Positions 1-7,427 of a stretch of 11,276 nt of DNA are shown piece after piece. A program made the translations under genes and the position numbers. Within the stretch, counting starts at the first letter, position 1, and each line of letters opens with the position of its first letter. The notes beneath the pieces were generated by a model, which did no database searches, was not told where the DNA came from, and saw only the letters and a program-made list of their open reading frames with translations. The stretch is from an uncultured Planctomycetaceae bacterium (GTDB taxonomy: Bacteria; Planctomycetota; Planctomycetia; Pirellulales; Pirellulaceae). The stretch lies in contig CAIYOB010000186.1 of NCBI GenBank assembly GCA_903927685.1, positions 1 through 11,276 on the forward strand, in the 5' to 3' direction.

Positions 1-36
1 GCTTTGCCCGGGTACCTTATTCCTCTCCTTTTCTCT

Positions 37-52
37 CAGGTTGCGCAACCTG
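37..52. promoter_or_regulatory. Perfect 16-bp palindrome upstream of speA
   Basis: CAGGTTGCGCAACCTG is an exact inverted repeat with no central spacer. It ends 14 bases before the first ATG of the decarboxylase gene and follows a pyrimidine-rich run (about 18-36). Its size and symmetry fit a dimeric-regulator operator. It could also form a stem in the 5' leader next to the ribosome binding site. No regulator family can be assigned from the sequence alone. Confidence 0.4.
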
Positions 53-66
53 GGGCACGAGGGTAA

Positions 67-1992
67 ATGATGGTCGATGAACCCGACAACGTCTGGACGT
101 TGAACGATGCCAGTGAACTGTACCACGTCCCCCGCTGGGGCAACGGCTATTTCTCCGTTCAGTCTGACGGCCATCTGCACGTTCATCCGGACAAGGATCC
201 CAAGCGGTCGATCGACTTGAAAAAACTGGTCGATCGCCTGCAAATGCGCGGGCTGAACCTGCCCATCCTGCTGCGGTTCAACGGGATCCTCCGCAACCGT
301 TTGCGGGAGATCCGCGAGGTTTTTGACCAGGCGATTGCCGACCACAAGTACCAGGGCAAGTACAGCTGCGTGTACCCGATCAAGGTGAACCAGCAGCGGC
401 ACGTGGTCGAGGAGATCTTGAAGCACGGCAGTCCCAGCGGGTTTGGGCTGGAGGCGGGCAGCAAGCCCGAGTTGCTGGCGGTTGTCGCGATGACCGGCCC
501 CCAGACGCCCGTGATCTGCAATGGCTTCAAGGACGCCGAGTTCATTGAAATGGCGCTCTTGGCGCAGAAGATCGGCCGGCAGGTCATTCCGGTTGTGGAA
601 CGGTACAGCGAACTGGAACTGATTCTGAAGTATGCCGAGAAGATCGGGATCCGGCCGCTGTTGGGGATGCGAGTCAAGCTGGCCTCGAAAGGTTCCGGCC
701 GCTGGCAATCGTCCGGCGGGTACCGCTCGAAGTTCGGCCTGTCGGTCGGCGAACTGCTCCATGCCTTGGAAGAACTCAAGCAGCGCGGCCTGCAGGACTG
801 TTTCCAGCTGCTGCATTTCCATCTCGGCAGCCAGATCACCAACATCCGGCACGTCAAGACGGCCCTGATCGAAGCGGCCCGGGTGTTCGCTGACCTGGTC
901 AAGCGGGGCGCCGGGCTGAAATACTTGGACATCGGCGGTGGGTTGGGGATCGACTACGACGGCTCCCAAACGAATTTTGAATCCAGCGTCAACTACACGC
1001 TGCAGGAATACGCCAACGACGTGGTGTACCACGTCCAGACGGTCTGCGAGGAGGCGAATATCCCGCATCCGACGATCGTCTCGGAGAGCGGCCGGGCGGT
1101 CGCGGCCTTTCACAGCGTCTTGGTGTTCGGCGTCCTGGGCGTCGGCGTCCAGGCGACCGAGGACAAGCTGCCGACGGAACTGCCCGACGAGTACGAACAG
1201 CCGTTGCACGACCTGAAGCTGACGCTGCAGGAATTGGGCATCCGGAACGTGCTCGAAGGCTACCACGACGCCCTGCAGGCTCTGGAAGTGGCCATGAACC
1301 TGTTCAGCGCCGGCTATCTGCCGCTGGACCAGCGCTGCCTGGCCGAAAGCTATTTCTTCGCCATCTGCCGCAAGATCCGCCGGCTGACGGACCAGATGGA
1401 GGAGGTTCCCGAGGAGTTGCAGGGCTTGGACCGGATGCTGTCCGATACCTACTTCTGCAATTTCTCGCTGTTCCAATCCATGCCGGACAGCTGGGCCATC
1501 AAGCAATTGTTCCCGATCATGCCGATCCACCGCCTGGGCGAACGGCCGACGCGGCCGGCCGTGTTGGGCGACATCACCTGCGATTCGGACGGCAAGATCG
1601 AGCAGTTCATCGACCGCCGGGACATCCGCCGCACGCTGCCGCTGCATCCCTACGACGGCTCGCCGTACTACCTGGGCGCGTTCCTGCTGGGCGCCTACCA
1701 GGAGATCCTCGGCGACCTGCACAACCTGTTCGGCGACACCAACGCGGCGCACATCAGCCTGGATGACGACGGGCAGGTCGTGGTCGAGAACATTATCAAA
1801 GGCGACTCGGTCAACGAAGTGCTGCACTACGTCCAGTTCAACGGCCGCGAGTTGATCGACCGGCTGCAGGCCGCCGTCGATGCGGCGATCCGCGAGGGAC
1901 GCATCGACCACAAGCAGGCCGGGGCGTTCTTGCACTTCTACGAGGAAGCCCTGAACGGGTATACCTACCTGGAAGAACCCGACGGCGAGTGA
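67..1992 (+). CDS. speA: Biosynthetic arginine decarboxylase (SpeA)
   Basis: This is a PLP-dependent fold-III decarboxylase that converts L-arginine to agmatine and CO2, the first step of the agmatine route to putrescine; it is expected in the cytoplasm. Its 641 residues are close to the length of E. coli SpeA (about 658). The N-terminal barrel carries the Schiff-base lysine in YPIKVNQQ (K106), the cofactor-stacking HFHLGSQ segment (H250-H252), the phosphate-binding DIGGGLGIDYDG loop (from D288) and SESGRA (339-344). The C-terminal part has the active-site cysteine in ITCDSDG (C505) and the family-typical YQEILGDLHNLFGD (from Y544). GAGGG at 59-63 lies only 3 bases before the ATG at 67 but 6 before the adjacent ATG at 70, so translation may start at 70. 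No agmatinase or agmatine deiminase gene is nearby, so it appears to be a standalone gene. Family assignment is very secure. Confidence 0.97.
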   Translation: MMVDEPDNVWTLNDASELYHVPRWGNGYFSVQSDGHLHVHPDKDPKRSIDLKKLVDRLQMRGLNLPILLRFNGILRNRLREIREVFDQAIADHKYQGKYSCVYPIKVNQQRHVVEEILKHGSPSGFGLEAGSKPELLAVVAMTGPQTPVICNGFKDAEFIEMALLAQKIGRQVIPVVERYSELELILKYAEKIGIRPLLGMRVKLASKGSGRWQSSGGYRSKFGLSVGELLHALEELKQRGLQDCFQLLHFHLGSQITNIRHVKTALIEAARVFADLVKRGAGLKYLDIGGGLGIDYDGSQTNFESSVNYTLQEYANDVVYHVQTVCEEANIPHPTIVSESGRAVAAFHSVLVFGVLGVGVQATEDKLPTELPDEYEQPLHDLKLTLQELGIRNVLEGYHDALQALEVAMNLFSAGYLPLDQRCLAESYFFAICRKIRRLTDQMEEVPEELQGLDRMLSDTYFCNFSLFQSMPDSWAIKQLFPIMPIHRLGERPTRPAVLGDITCDSDGKIEQFIDRRDIRRTLPLHPYDGSPYYLGAFLLGAYQEILGDLHNLFGDTNAAHISLDDDGQVVVENIIKGDSVNEVLHYVQFNGRELIDRLQAAVDAAIREGRIDHKQAGAFLHFYEEALNGYTYLEEPDGE

Positions 1993-1998
1993 TTCCCT

Positions 1999-2310
1999 TC
2001 AGCCCCGCAGCGCCAGGATGCCGCCGACGATGACCGCCAAGGCCAGTAGGCAGCCGGCCGCGATCGCCAGGGTCTTGCCGTGTCCGCGCGGTGCGTCTGC
2101 GTCGGGTACGGCCAGCTGGAACAGCTTTTCGAGGGCGCGTTGATAGTCGTAATCGCGGCTGATTTCCCGCAGCCGGTCGAAGGTCAGCTTGAACATCGGG
2201 CCTTCGAACGCCAGGGCCCGCTTGTCCTCGTCGTACCAGAACCGCTGCTGCAGGTGTTCCGGAACGTGAAAGTTCGCCGGCAACCGGTGCAACGGCACGT
2301 AGTGAATCAT
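1999..2310 (-). CDS. Small protein with C-terminal membrane anchor, unknown function
   Basis: I do not recognise a family for this 103-residue protein. Residues 1-70 are soluble, rich in charged and aromatic residues and without a signal peptide, including RFWYDEDKRALAFEG and a stretch likely to be helical around 43-66. A short linker (ADAPRGHGKT) leads into one strongly hydrophobic segment at about 80-101, ending ALRG at the C-terminus. The layout is that of a tail-anchored protein with its domain facing the cytoplasm. GGAG sits 8 bases before the ATG, which supports this start. It converges on speA with 6 bases between stop codons, leaving no room for a separate terminator. It lies 182 bases downstream of the tyrosine kinase gene on the same strand, so it could be the last gene of that transcript, but the gap argues for its own promoter. 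Confidence 0.75.
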   Translation of the reverse strand: MIHYVPLHRLPANFHVPEHLQQRFWYDEDKRALAFEGPMFKLTFDRLREISRDYDYQRALEKLFQLAVPDADAPRGHGKTLAIAAGCLLALAVIVGGILALRG

Positions 2311-2345
2311 GGTGGATGCTCCACAACTCGCAGTGTGCGCCGTCG

Positions 2346-2448
2346 GCGAGCCCCGCGGCTCGGCACGCCCCGCCGGGGCGCGGTCGAGTCAAAACCGATT
2401 CCACGTGCTCGCCAACGCGGCCGGACCGCTCGGAAACCGGCCGGTCCG
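2346..2448. other. GC-rich intergenic segment with three possible stem-loops
   Basis: The gap between the kinase stop (2493) and the next minus-strand gene (start 2310) contains three short inverted repeats: CGAGCC/GGCTCG (2347-2352 with 2357-2362), CGCCCC/GGGGCG (2366-2371 with 2375-2380) and CGGACCG/CGGTCCG (2422-2428 with 2442-2448). None is followed by a T-run in the minus-strand direction, so no classical intrinsic terminator is shown. They may mark the 3' end of the export operon, or be chance structure in GC-rich DNA. Confidence 0.25.
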
Positions 2449-2492
2449 CATTGTAACGCCCGCCGGTCGGGATTGCCAGCTTGGAGGGAACA

Positions 2493-4868
2493 CTAAGCGG
2501 CGCGGCGGGGTTTGACACGGCGTTCGGTGGGCGAGGCGGCGGGCGTCTCGGCGCCGCTGGATTCCGGCTCGTCCGCGGGGTCCGCGTCGGCCAGGCGGAT
2601 CTGCGGCGTGGGCGAGTCGTGTTCGTCCGCCGCATGGGGCTCGCCGTAGCCGTAGCCGTACCCGTAGCCGTAGCCGCCGTAGCCGTAGTACCCCGAGTTC
2701 TTTTCCGTGCTGATGCGGTTGGCCACCACGCCGCCGATGTGAACGCCGATCGCCGCCAGCCCGTTGACGGCTCGCAAGACCAGGCGGCGGTGGTTCTTCT
2801 CCGGCTGCACGACCAGGATCAGGCTGTCGGTCAGGCGGCCCACGACCGCCGCATCGCTGGCTGCCAGGATCGGCGGGCAGTCCACCAGAATCTGATCGTA
2901 GTGCGTTTCGGCCCAGGCCAGCAGGTCGGACATCCGCGGGCCGCTGAGCAGTTCGGCCGGATTCGATGGCTTGGGTCCGCAAGGAATGATCTCCAGTCCG
3001 TCGATGCCGGTCGGCTGGACTCGCTGGCGGCACAAGGCCGCGAGGTCTTCATCCGAACGGAGGATCTCCGAGACGCCTCCCGCCCCGCGCATTTCGAACA
3101 GCTTGGTCAAGCCGGGCCGCCGCAGGTCGCAGTCGATCAGCAGCGTGCGCTTTCCGGCGTGCGCGTAGGAGACCGCCAGGTTCGAGATCACCGTCGTCTT
3201 GCCGTCGCCCGGCTCGGTGCTGGTGATCGCGATCCGCTCCATGTCCTGCCCCGAGAACGCCAAGGTCGTGCGCAGCGTCCGGAACGCCTCGCTCTCGACC
3301 GACTCCGGGGCCACGTGGACCTGGATCGCTTCCAGTCCCGACGCTTCGGGCAGGGACAGTTGGCGGATCATCGCCAGCACCGGCACGCGCAGCTGTTCCT
3401 GCAGTTCTTCGGGCGAGCGGAAACGGTCGTCCAGTACGTCCAGGACATAGACCAGGGCCACGCCCACGCTCAGGCCGCCCAGTACGCACAGCATGCCGAC
3501 CAGCGACCGGCGGGGCGAAACCGGGACGTTCGAGGCTTTGGGTTCGCTGACCACCGCGACCCGCAGATCCGTCTGATCCTTGCCGATGTCGATATTGTTG
3601 ATGCGGGTCAGCAAGCCGTCGTGCAGGTTGCGGAGCCGCGTCAGGTCGTGGTCGACCATCCGCAACTCGGCCATCCGGTCGTTCAGCTGGACCGCCTCTT
3701 CTTCCGCTTGGGCGTACTGGCGGCTCAATTTGGCCTCGTGTTCCCACAGGCTCGCCAGGCGTTCCTCCACCATCGAGAGCAGCAGGGAGCCCAGTCGCTT
3801 GTCGTCCAGCCCCGCCAGACGCTGCTCGGCCTGCGACTGGAAGTTCCTCAAATACTCCTCCGCGCCGCGGATGGACTGGGCCACCTCCAGGACTTTGGGG
3901 TGAGCTTCGCCGTAGTGCTCCAGCAACGTCTGGATCTTGGCGCGATCCTCCATCATGCGCCGTTCGACGTTCGCCCGGGCTTCGGCATCCTGCGTGTTCA
4001 AGCCCAGCGCGCTGAGCAGCATTTCCCGGCCGATCAGCGGCTCGATGTCATTCAGGTGCTGCCGCAGGTCGGCGCCTTCGCGGACGGCGTTCCGGACCGC
4101 GGCCAGCGAGGCTTCCAGTTGCAGCCGGTCCTGCTGGACCTTGACCAGCGATTCGTTCAGCCGCATCACGCGCTGCACGGCGGGATGGACCATATCCTGT
4201 TTGTTCGAGAACCCCATGTCGCGGACTTTGGTCTGGACGGCGATCATGTCCAACTGCCGCTGATCCAGTTGCTTGGAGATTTCGGCCCGCTCCTTTTCCA
4301 GGATCTGGACGATCTCGGCGGAGACGTTCTTGTGATTCCGCTCCATGAATTCCAGGTAGGACTGGACGGCGGCCTGGACGACGGCTTCGGCCGCCTTGGG
4401 ATCCTGCGACCGGTAGCTGACCTCGATCACGTTCGTCCGCCGCAAGGCGCTGGCCGACAGGTTGCCGCGGAGCACGTCCAGCCACTTTTCGCGGGGCACG
4501 GACGCAAAATCGACGCGCATCTGGGGCGGCGCTTTGAGCAACTCGCGGATCGCGCCCTCGAGCACCACCGTGCTGCCGAACAGCCGTTCGTAAGTCGGGA
4601 TCAGCGCTTCGCGGTTCGTGGCCCCCGTCATCGCGGGCGAGAGCATGTCCGGCCCGGTCTGCAGGATCAGCAATTGGGCGGTCGCCTGGTAGATGCGATT
4701 GGCGGTGAAGTAGTACAGGCTGCCCAGCAGGCCGGCGACGACCAGCGTGCTGAAGACGTAAATCCGCCGCTGCCAGACCACGCGCAGGAACCGCATCACG
4801 GCCAGGATGCTGTCCGCAGAGGAGGGAGCGGCGAGTTCTTCGGCGCCAGGTTGATTCTCGTGGGTCAT
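2493..4868 (-). CDS. Wzc-type polysaccharide co-polymerase / tyrosine autokinase (BY-kinase)
   Basis: This inner-membrane protein couples capsule or exopolysaccharide chain-length control and export to tyrosine autophosphorylation; 791 residues is near the usual length for the single-chain type (Wzc about 720). A Wzz-like region begins with TM1 at about 36-55, is followed by a long coiled-coil periplasmic region (about 170-430) and closes with TM2 at about 455-476, preceded by the proline-containing VPVSPRRS. The cytoplasmic BY-kinase domain shows Walker A in STEPGDGKTT (K557), Walker A' in LLIDCDLRRP (D579, D581) and Walker B in ILVDCPP (D663). The C-terminus has a Tyr/Gly tract with eight tyrosines (727-741), the expected autophosphorylation cluster, then a tail of about 50 residues rich in Pro, Asp and Arg. 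It lies 37 bases downstream of the Wza-type gene and is presumably co-transcribed with it. No clear Shine-Dalgarno precedes the ATG. No cognate phosphatase gene is visible. Confidence 0.95.
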   Translation of the reverse strand: MTHENQPGAEELAAPSSADSILAVMRFLRVVWQRRIYVFSTLVVAGLLGSLYYFTANRIYQATAQLLILQTGPDMLSPAMTGATNREALIPTYERLFGSTVVLEGAIRELLKAPPQMRVDFASVPREKWLDVLRGNLSASALRRTNVIEVSYRSQDPKAAEAVVQAAVQSYLEFMERNHKNVSAEIVQILEKERAEISKQLDQRQLDMIAVQTKVRDMGFSNKQDMVHPAVQRVMRLNESLVKVQQDRLQLEASLAAVRNAVREGADLRQHLNDIEPLIGREMLLSALGLNTQDAEARANVERRMMEDRAKIQTLLEHYGEAHPKVLEVAQSIRGAEEYLRNFQSQAEQRLAGLDDKRLGSLLLSMVEERLASLWEHEAKLSRQYAQAEEEAVQLNDRMAELRMVDHDLTRLRNLHDGLLTRINNIDIGKDQTDLRVAVVSEPKASNVPVSPRRSLVGMLCVLGGLSVGVALVYVLDVLDDRFRSPEELQEQLRVPVLAMIRQLSLPEASGLEAIQVHVAPESVESEAFRTLRTTLAFSGQDMERIAITSTEPGDGKTTVISNLAVSYAHAGKRTLLIDCDLRRPGLTKLFEMRGAGGVSEILRSDEDLAALCRQRVQPTGIDGLEIIPCGPKPSNPAELLSGPRMSDLLAWAETHYDQILVDCPPILAASDAAVVGRLTDSLILVVQPEKNHRRLVLRAVNGLAAIGVHIGGVVANRISTEKNSGYYGYGGYGYGYGYGYGEPHAADEHDSPTPQIRLADADPADEPESSGAETPAASPTERRVKPRRAA
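2646..2690 (-). repeat. Hexamer tandem repeat encoding the Tyr-Gly tail
   Basis: On the + strand the hexamer GTAGCC recurs with slight variants (one GTACCC, one extra GCC) from about 2646 to 2690. On the coding strand it reads Gly-Tyr repeats, giving eight tyrosines. A near-perfect 6-bp repeat in frame could expand or contract by slippage in whole Tyr-Gly units without breaking the reading frame. Confidence 0.7.
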
Positions 4869-4905
4869 GGTTCAACACGCTGGGTCTAGCTCTGCCGGAT
4901 CAGGC

Positions 4906-5976
4906 TCAGAGGCCGGGAATTGCCGCCGAGAAGCCGAACCGGATGAAGTTCTGAATCGTCGAGACGGTAAACGTCAACGGCGTCTCCTCGACGCTCACCA
5001 CGTCGCCGGCGGCCAGCAGCAGGTTGGCGGCCCCGCCGCGCTTGGCTTCGCGGATCGACGCCTGGATGACCACGGGCTGTGCGGACTTGTCCAGGTTCCG
5101 GATCACGTGCACTTTGTCCGCCAGTTCCAGCGTCAGGCCGCCGGCCATGGCGATGGCGTCCAGCAGGCGGACCTCCTGGTCGGGCGGGATCTCCAATTGG
5201 TCGGGTTTGCGGACCAGGCCCATGACATGGATGGTCTTCGGTTCCTGTTCGCGGACCATGATCACCGACCCGTCGTCGATCCGATACTCCGGCGTAAAGC
5301 CTTGGCCGGCAGCGATCAAGTCGACGCGCACCGAACCGGCTCGAGCCACCGTCTGCCGCGGATCGCCCTCGGTGTACACAGCGGCAACCGCGTCCGGCAC
5401 GGTCCGGATTTCGACGATCGTGGACGCTTCTTTCGTCAGTCCGCCGGCGGCGATCAGGGCGGCCAGCAAGTCGCTGTTGACGGCGGGCAGTTCATAGGTC
5501 CCGGGCTTGGCGACCGCCCCCACGACGCTGACCCGGATCGACTTGCGGTTCCGCAACAGCACGGACACCTGCGGGTCGCGGTACAAGCGGCGGGTAATGC
5601 ACTCGCGCCGGATCACCTGCTCGGCGTCGGGCAACAGCAACCCGGCCACATGCACCTGACCCACCAGCGGGACGCCGACGTCCCCCGCATCGGAAACCCG
5701 CAGCGGCACGCTGTCCGGACTCTGTTCTTCCAGGCCCGTGGAGATGGTGACCTCGAGCACGTCGCCCGGATAGATCGCTTCGCTGCGGACGGAGGCCCTG
5801 GCCAGGCTCGAGAAATCCACCTTCCGCGGGCCCTCGATCCGGCTGGCCGCCAGTTCCGGCGGCAGCTTCGAGGCTTGATAGGCCGCGTTTTGGCAGCCGG
5901 CCAGTCCCGCGACGAGCGCCAGCAGCAGCCGCGGCGAGACGAACGAACGGATTCCTGGGGTTCTGTATCGCGACAT
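4906..5976 (-). CDS. Wza-type polysaccharide export lipoprotein (Poly_export/SLBB)
   Basis: This is the outer-membrane/periplasmic partner of the Wzc-type kinase, forming the exit channel for exported polysaccharide. Its 356 residues are near the usual length (Wza about 380). The N-terminus is a lipoprotein signal (LLLALVAGLAGC) with the lipidated cysteine at C28. The Poly_export domain spans about 67-142 (YPGDVLEVTI through VGVPLVGQVHVAG to YRDPQVSVLL). Two SLBB-like domains follow, at about 146-220 (VSVVGAVAKPGTYELP) and 246-330 (IHVMGLVRKP, with LLDAIAMAGGL). A short C-terminal hydrophobic/amphipathic segment, about 335-354, could be the outer-membrane helix known for Wza. The start at 5976 places the lipobox at normal depth, although no strong Shine-Dalgarno is visible. 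It lies 54 bases downstream of the preceding small gene and 37 bases upstream of the kinase. The direct Wza-Wzc pairing strongly supports the role. Confidence 0.94.
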   Translation of the reverse strand: MSRYRTPGIRSFVSPRLLLALVAGLAGCQNAAYQASKLPPELAASRIEGPRKVDFSSLARASVRSEAIYPGDVLEVTISTGLEEQSPDSVPLRVSDAGDVGVPLVGQVHVAGLLLPDAEQVIRRECITRRLYRDPQVSVLLRNRKSIRVSVVGAVAKPGTYELPAVNSDLLAALIAAGGLTKEASTIVEIRTVPDAVAAVYTEGDPRQTVARAGSVRVDLIAAGQGFTPEYRIDDGSVIMVREQEPKTIHVMGLVRKPDQLEIPPDQEVRLLDAIAMAGGLTLELADKVHVIRNLDKSAQPVVIQASIREAKRGGAANLLLAAGDVVSVEETPLTFTVSTIQNFIRFGFSAAIPGL

Positions 5977-6030
5977 CGGCTCGCAGGGTGACGAACAAGA
6001 TGACAGGGGAAATGCCGCTTCAGGCGGTGC

Positions 6031-6570
6031 TCAACTGCCGGACGGGTTGTCGTCCTGCGAGTTGTGCACGGCGATGGGAATCGCGACCGCCGCCGCGATG
6101 ACCAGTCCGATAAACAGCGGATTGGTGAAGATCGCATGGAACGGCTGCTGGCCGCGTACGACCTGCTGGTCCGCAACCACGGTCAACTGATCCATGGCCG
6201 AGGGCGGGGCCGCGGTGCGCGTCCAGACTCGGCACGTCACCAGCCCGTGCCCGGTGGCCAGCTGGTGCATGCCTCCCTGGACCCGTGGCAGCAGGAACCG
6301 CCCGGCGGCGTCGGTTTGGGTCTGCGAAACGGCGCCCCCGGCGTGCTGGAGCACCACGGGCCGGTCCGCCAAACCGTTGCCGCTGGGATCCAGCAAGCGG
6401 CCGTGAATCGCGCCGTGCTCGTCCAGTCGGACGTCGACGATCCCGGCCGGCGCCGACGAACCGGCGGCTGGTCCGGGAGGAACAGCCAGCCCCGGAGGGA
6501 CCGGCAGCAGCCACGCCCAGCACGCCATACTGACGGCAGACGCCCGGCACACACGCAGCACTTTTCTCAT
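6031..6570 (-). CDS. Secreted carboxypeptidase-regulatory-like protein with C-terminal TM (paralogue B)
   Basis: This is a 179-residue envelope protein of unknown function. I chose the ATG at 6570 over an upstream start at 6627 because it opens directly on a signal peptide (MRKVLRVCRASAVSMACWAW, cleaved probably near A29) and has GGGGAAG just upstream. Residues about 44-118 resemble a carboxypeptidase regulatory/Cna-B-like beta-sandwich: GxIHGRLLDPSGNGLADRPV, then TDAAGRFLLPRVQGG. An APPSA motif (121-125) and a linker lead to one hydrophobic segment at about 150-168, then a short acidic tail ending QDDNPSGS. It aligns along its length with the gene just upstream (6634-7155), so the two look like a tandem duplication. 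It sits 54 bases upstream of the polysaccharide export lipoprotein. A role as accessory factor or scaffold of the export machine is inference from position only. Confidence 0.8.
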   Translation of the reverse strand: MRKVLRVCRASAVSMACWAWLLPVPPGLAVPPGPAAGSSAPAGIVDVRLDEHGAIHGRLLDPSGNGLADRPVVLQHAGGAVSQTQTDAAGRFLLPRVQGGMHQLATGHGLVTCRVWTRTAAPPSAMDQLTVVADQQVVRGQQPFHAIFTNPLFIGLVIAAAVAIPIAVHNSQDDNPSGS

Positions 6571-6633
6571 CGTTCTTCCCCTGGCAGGCGACCCTCGAAA
6601 ACAAAACCTCTCCCAACGGCTTGCCAACCCGCC

Positions 6634-7155
6634 TCAGCTGGCGTCGTCATCGTCATCCAAGGCCAGCGGGATCGCGATCGCCGCGGCGACACCCAAGCCG
6701 ATCAACGTCCAGCCGAACCAACCCAGGCCGCCCAGGTTTCCGCGCATCGTCGGATCGCCTTGCACCACCAGTGCGGAGGTGCCGGCCGACGGCGGAGCCG
6801 TATTGGGCGCCCACAGACGGTACATGGCGACACCCGCCGGAGTCTCGACGCGGTACAGGCCGCCGGACAAACCATTGACAGCGAACCGGCCTTCGGTATC
6901 CGTTTGCACCACGGCAGCCGGCTTGGGGTCGGTGTTCTTCCCAATCCCCACCGCGACCTGGCTGCACGGGTTGCCCTGCGCATCGACGACCTGCCCGCGG
7001 AGCGCGCCGCCAGCTTGCAAAGCGATGTCCCGGATGGCTGGGGTCTGGGCCGTCAAGACTTGAGGATTGGCCGCCAAGATCTGCTGGAGCGGCAGCAGGA
7101 AGACGGACGCTGTCAAGACGATCACACGAAGCCTGGCACTGAACACCATTTTCAT
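6634..7155 (-). CDS. Secreted carboxypeptidase-regulatory-like protein with C-terminal TM (paralogue A)
   Basis: This is a 173-residue envelope protein of unknown function and the first gene of the minus-strand operon. The ATG at 7155 is preferred over a TTG at 7176 because AGAGGAG lies 8 bases before it and the protein then opens with a clean signal peptide (MKMVFSARLRVIVLTASVFL, cleaved probably after ILAA near residue 29). Residues about 45-117 look like a carboxypeptidase regulatory-like beta-sandwich: ALRGQVVDAQGNPCSQVAVG, then TDTEGRFAVNGLSGGLYRVE. APPSA follows at 120-124, then a glycine-rich stretch, a hydrophobic segment at about 145-166 ending AIAIPLAL, and the C-terminus DDDDDAS. 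The shared order of signal peptide, beta-domain, APPSA, membrane segment and acidic tail marks it as a paralogue of the next gene, 63 bases downstream. No catalytic residues are evident; a structural or binding role is more likely than an enzymatic one. Confidence 0.8.
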   Translation of the reverse strand: MKMVFSARLRVIVLTASVFLLPLQQILAANPQVLTAQTPAIRDIALQAGGALRGQVVDAQGNPCSQVAVGIGKNTDPKPAAVVQTDTEGRFAVNGLSGGLYRVETPAGVAMYRLWAPNTAPPSAGTSALVVQGDPTMRGNLGGLGWFGWTLIGLGVAAAIAIPLALDDDDDAS

Positions 7156-7156
7156 C

Positions 7157-7169
7157 GAGGAGTCTCCTC
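7157..7169 (-). promoter_or_regulatory. Ribosome binding site inside a small palindrome
   Basis: On the minus strand GAGGAGACTCCTC lies directly before the ATG at 7155. It contains the Shine-Dalgarno GAGGAG and its own complement, so a 5-bp hairpin with a 3-base loop could hide the site. It supports the choice of start codon for the first operon gene. A regulatory role is inferred. Confidence 0.45.
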
Positions 7170-7427
7170 TTTCCAAAACGACGGTTCACAACTCACCGGT
7201 ACCTGGACCAAGAGTCGGCCGAATCGGCTCGCAGACGCGTGGACCCTTGACCTCCCCAATCTCCCGAGAAAGGCCGGGGGATATTAGCGAAAGCCAACCG
7301 GCGGAGAAAGGTCGAATCGCGGCGAACTTGAGCCTTTTCTCCGTCCGCGAGCGAGATTTCGGGAAGTTTTTCGTCTTCTTCGCTGGGGAAAGGGCCGGCT
7401 GCCGGCAGCGAAATTGCGGTGGAGGTC

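Noticed and set aside
1993..1998. Terminator between speA and the convergent small gene
   Set aside because: Only 6 bases separate the stop codons and I saw no stem-loop there.
2481..4889. 802-codon open frame on the + strand opposite the tyrosine kinase
   Set aside because: It mirrors the kinase gene on the other strand; its translation is biased and resembles no family, while the minus strand has complete Walker motifs and membrane segments.
4867..5991. 374-codon + strand open frame
   Set aside because: It is the antisense shadow of the export lipoprotein, whose lipobox, Poly_export and SLBB motifs fix the minus strand as coding.
6031..6100. PEP-CTERM or LPXTG-type sorting signal at the ends of the small paralogues
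   Set aside because: No PEP or LPXTG motif precedes the membrane segment, and the tails are acidic rather than basic.
6064..7287. 407-codon + strand open frame spanning both small paralogues
   Set aside because: Its translation is Arg/Gln/His-rich and has no recognisable motif. The minus strand has two signal peptides, ribosome binding sites and mutual paralogy.
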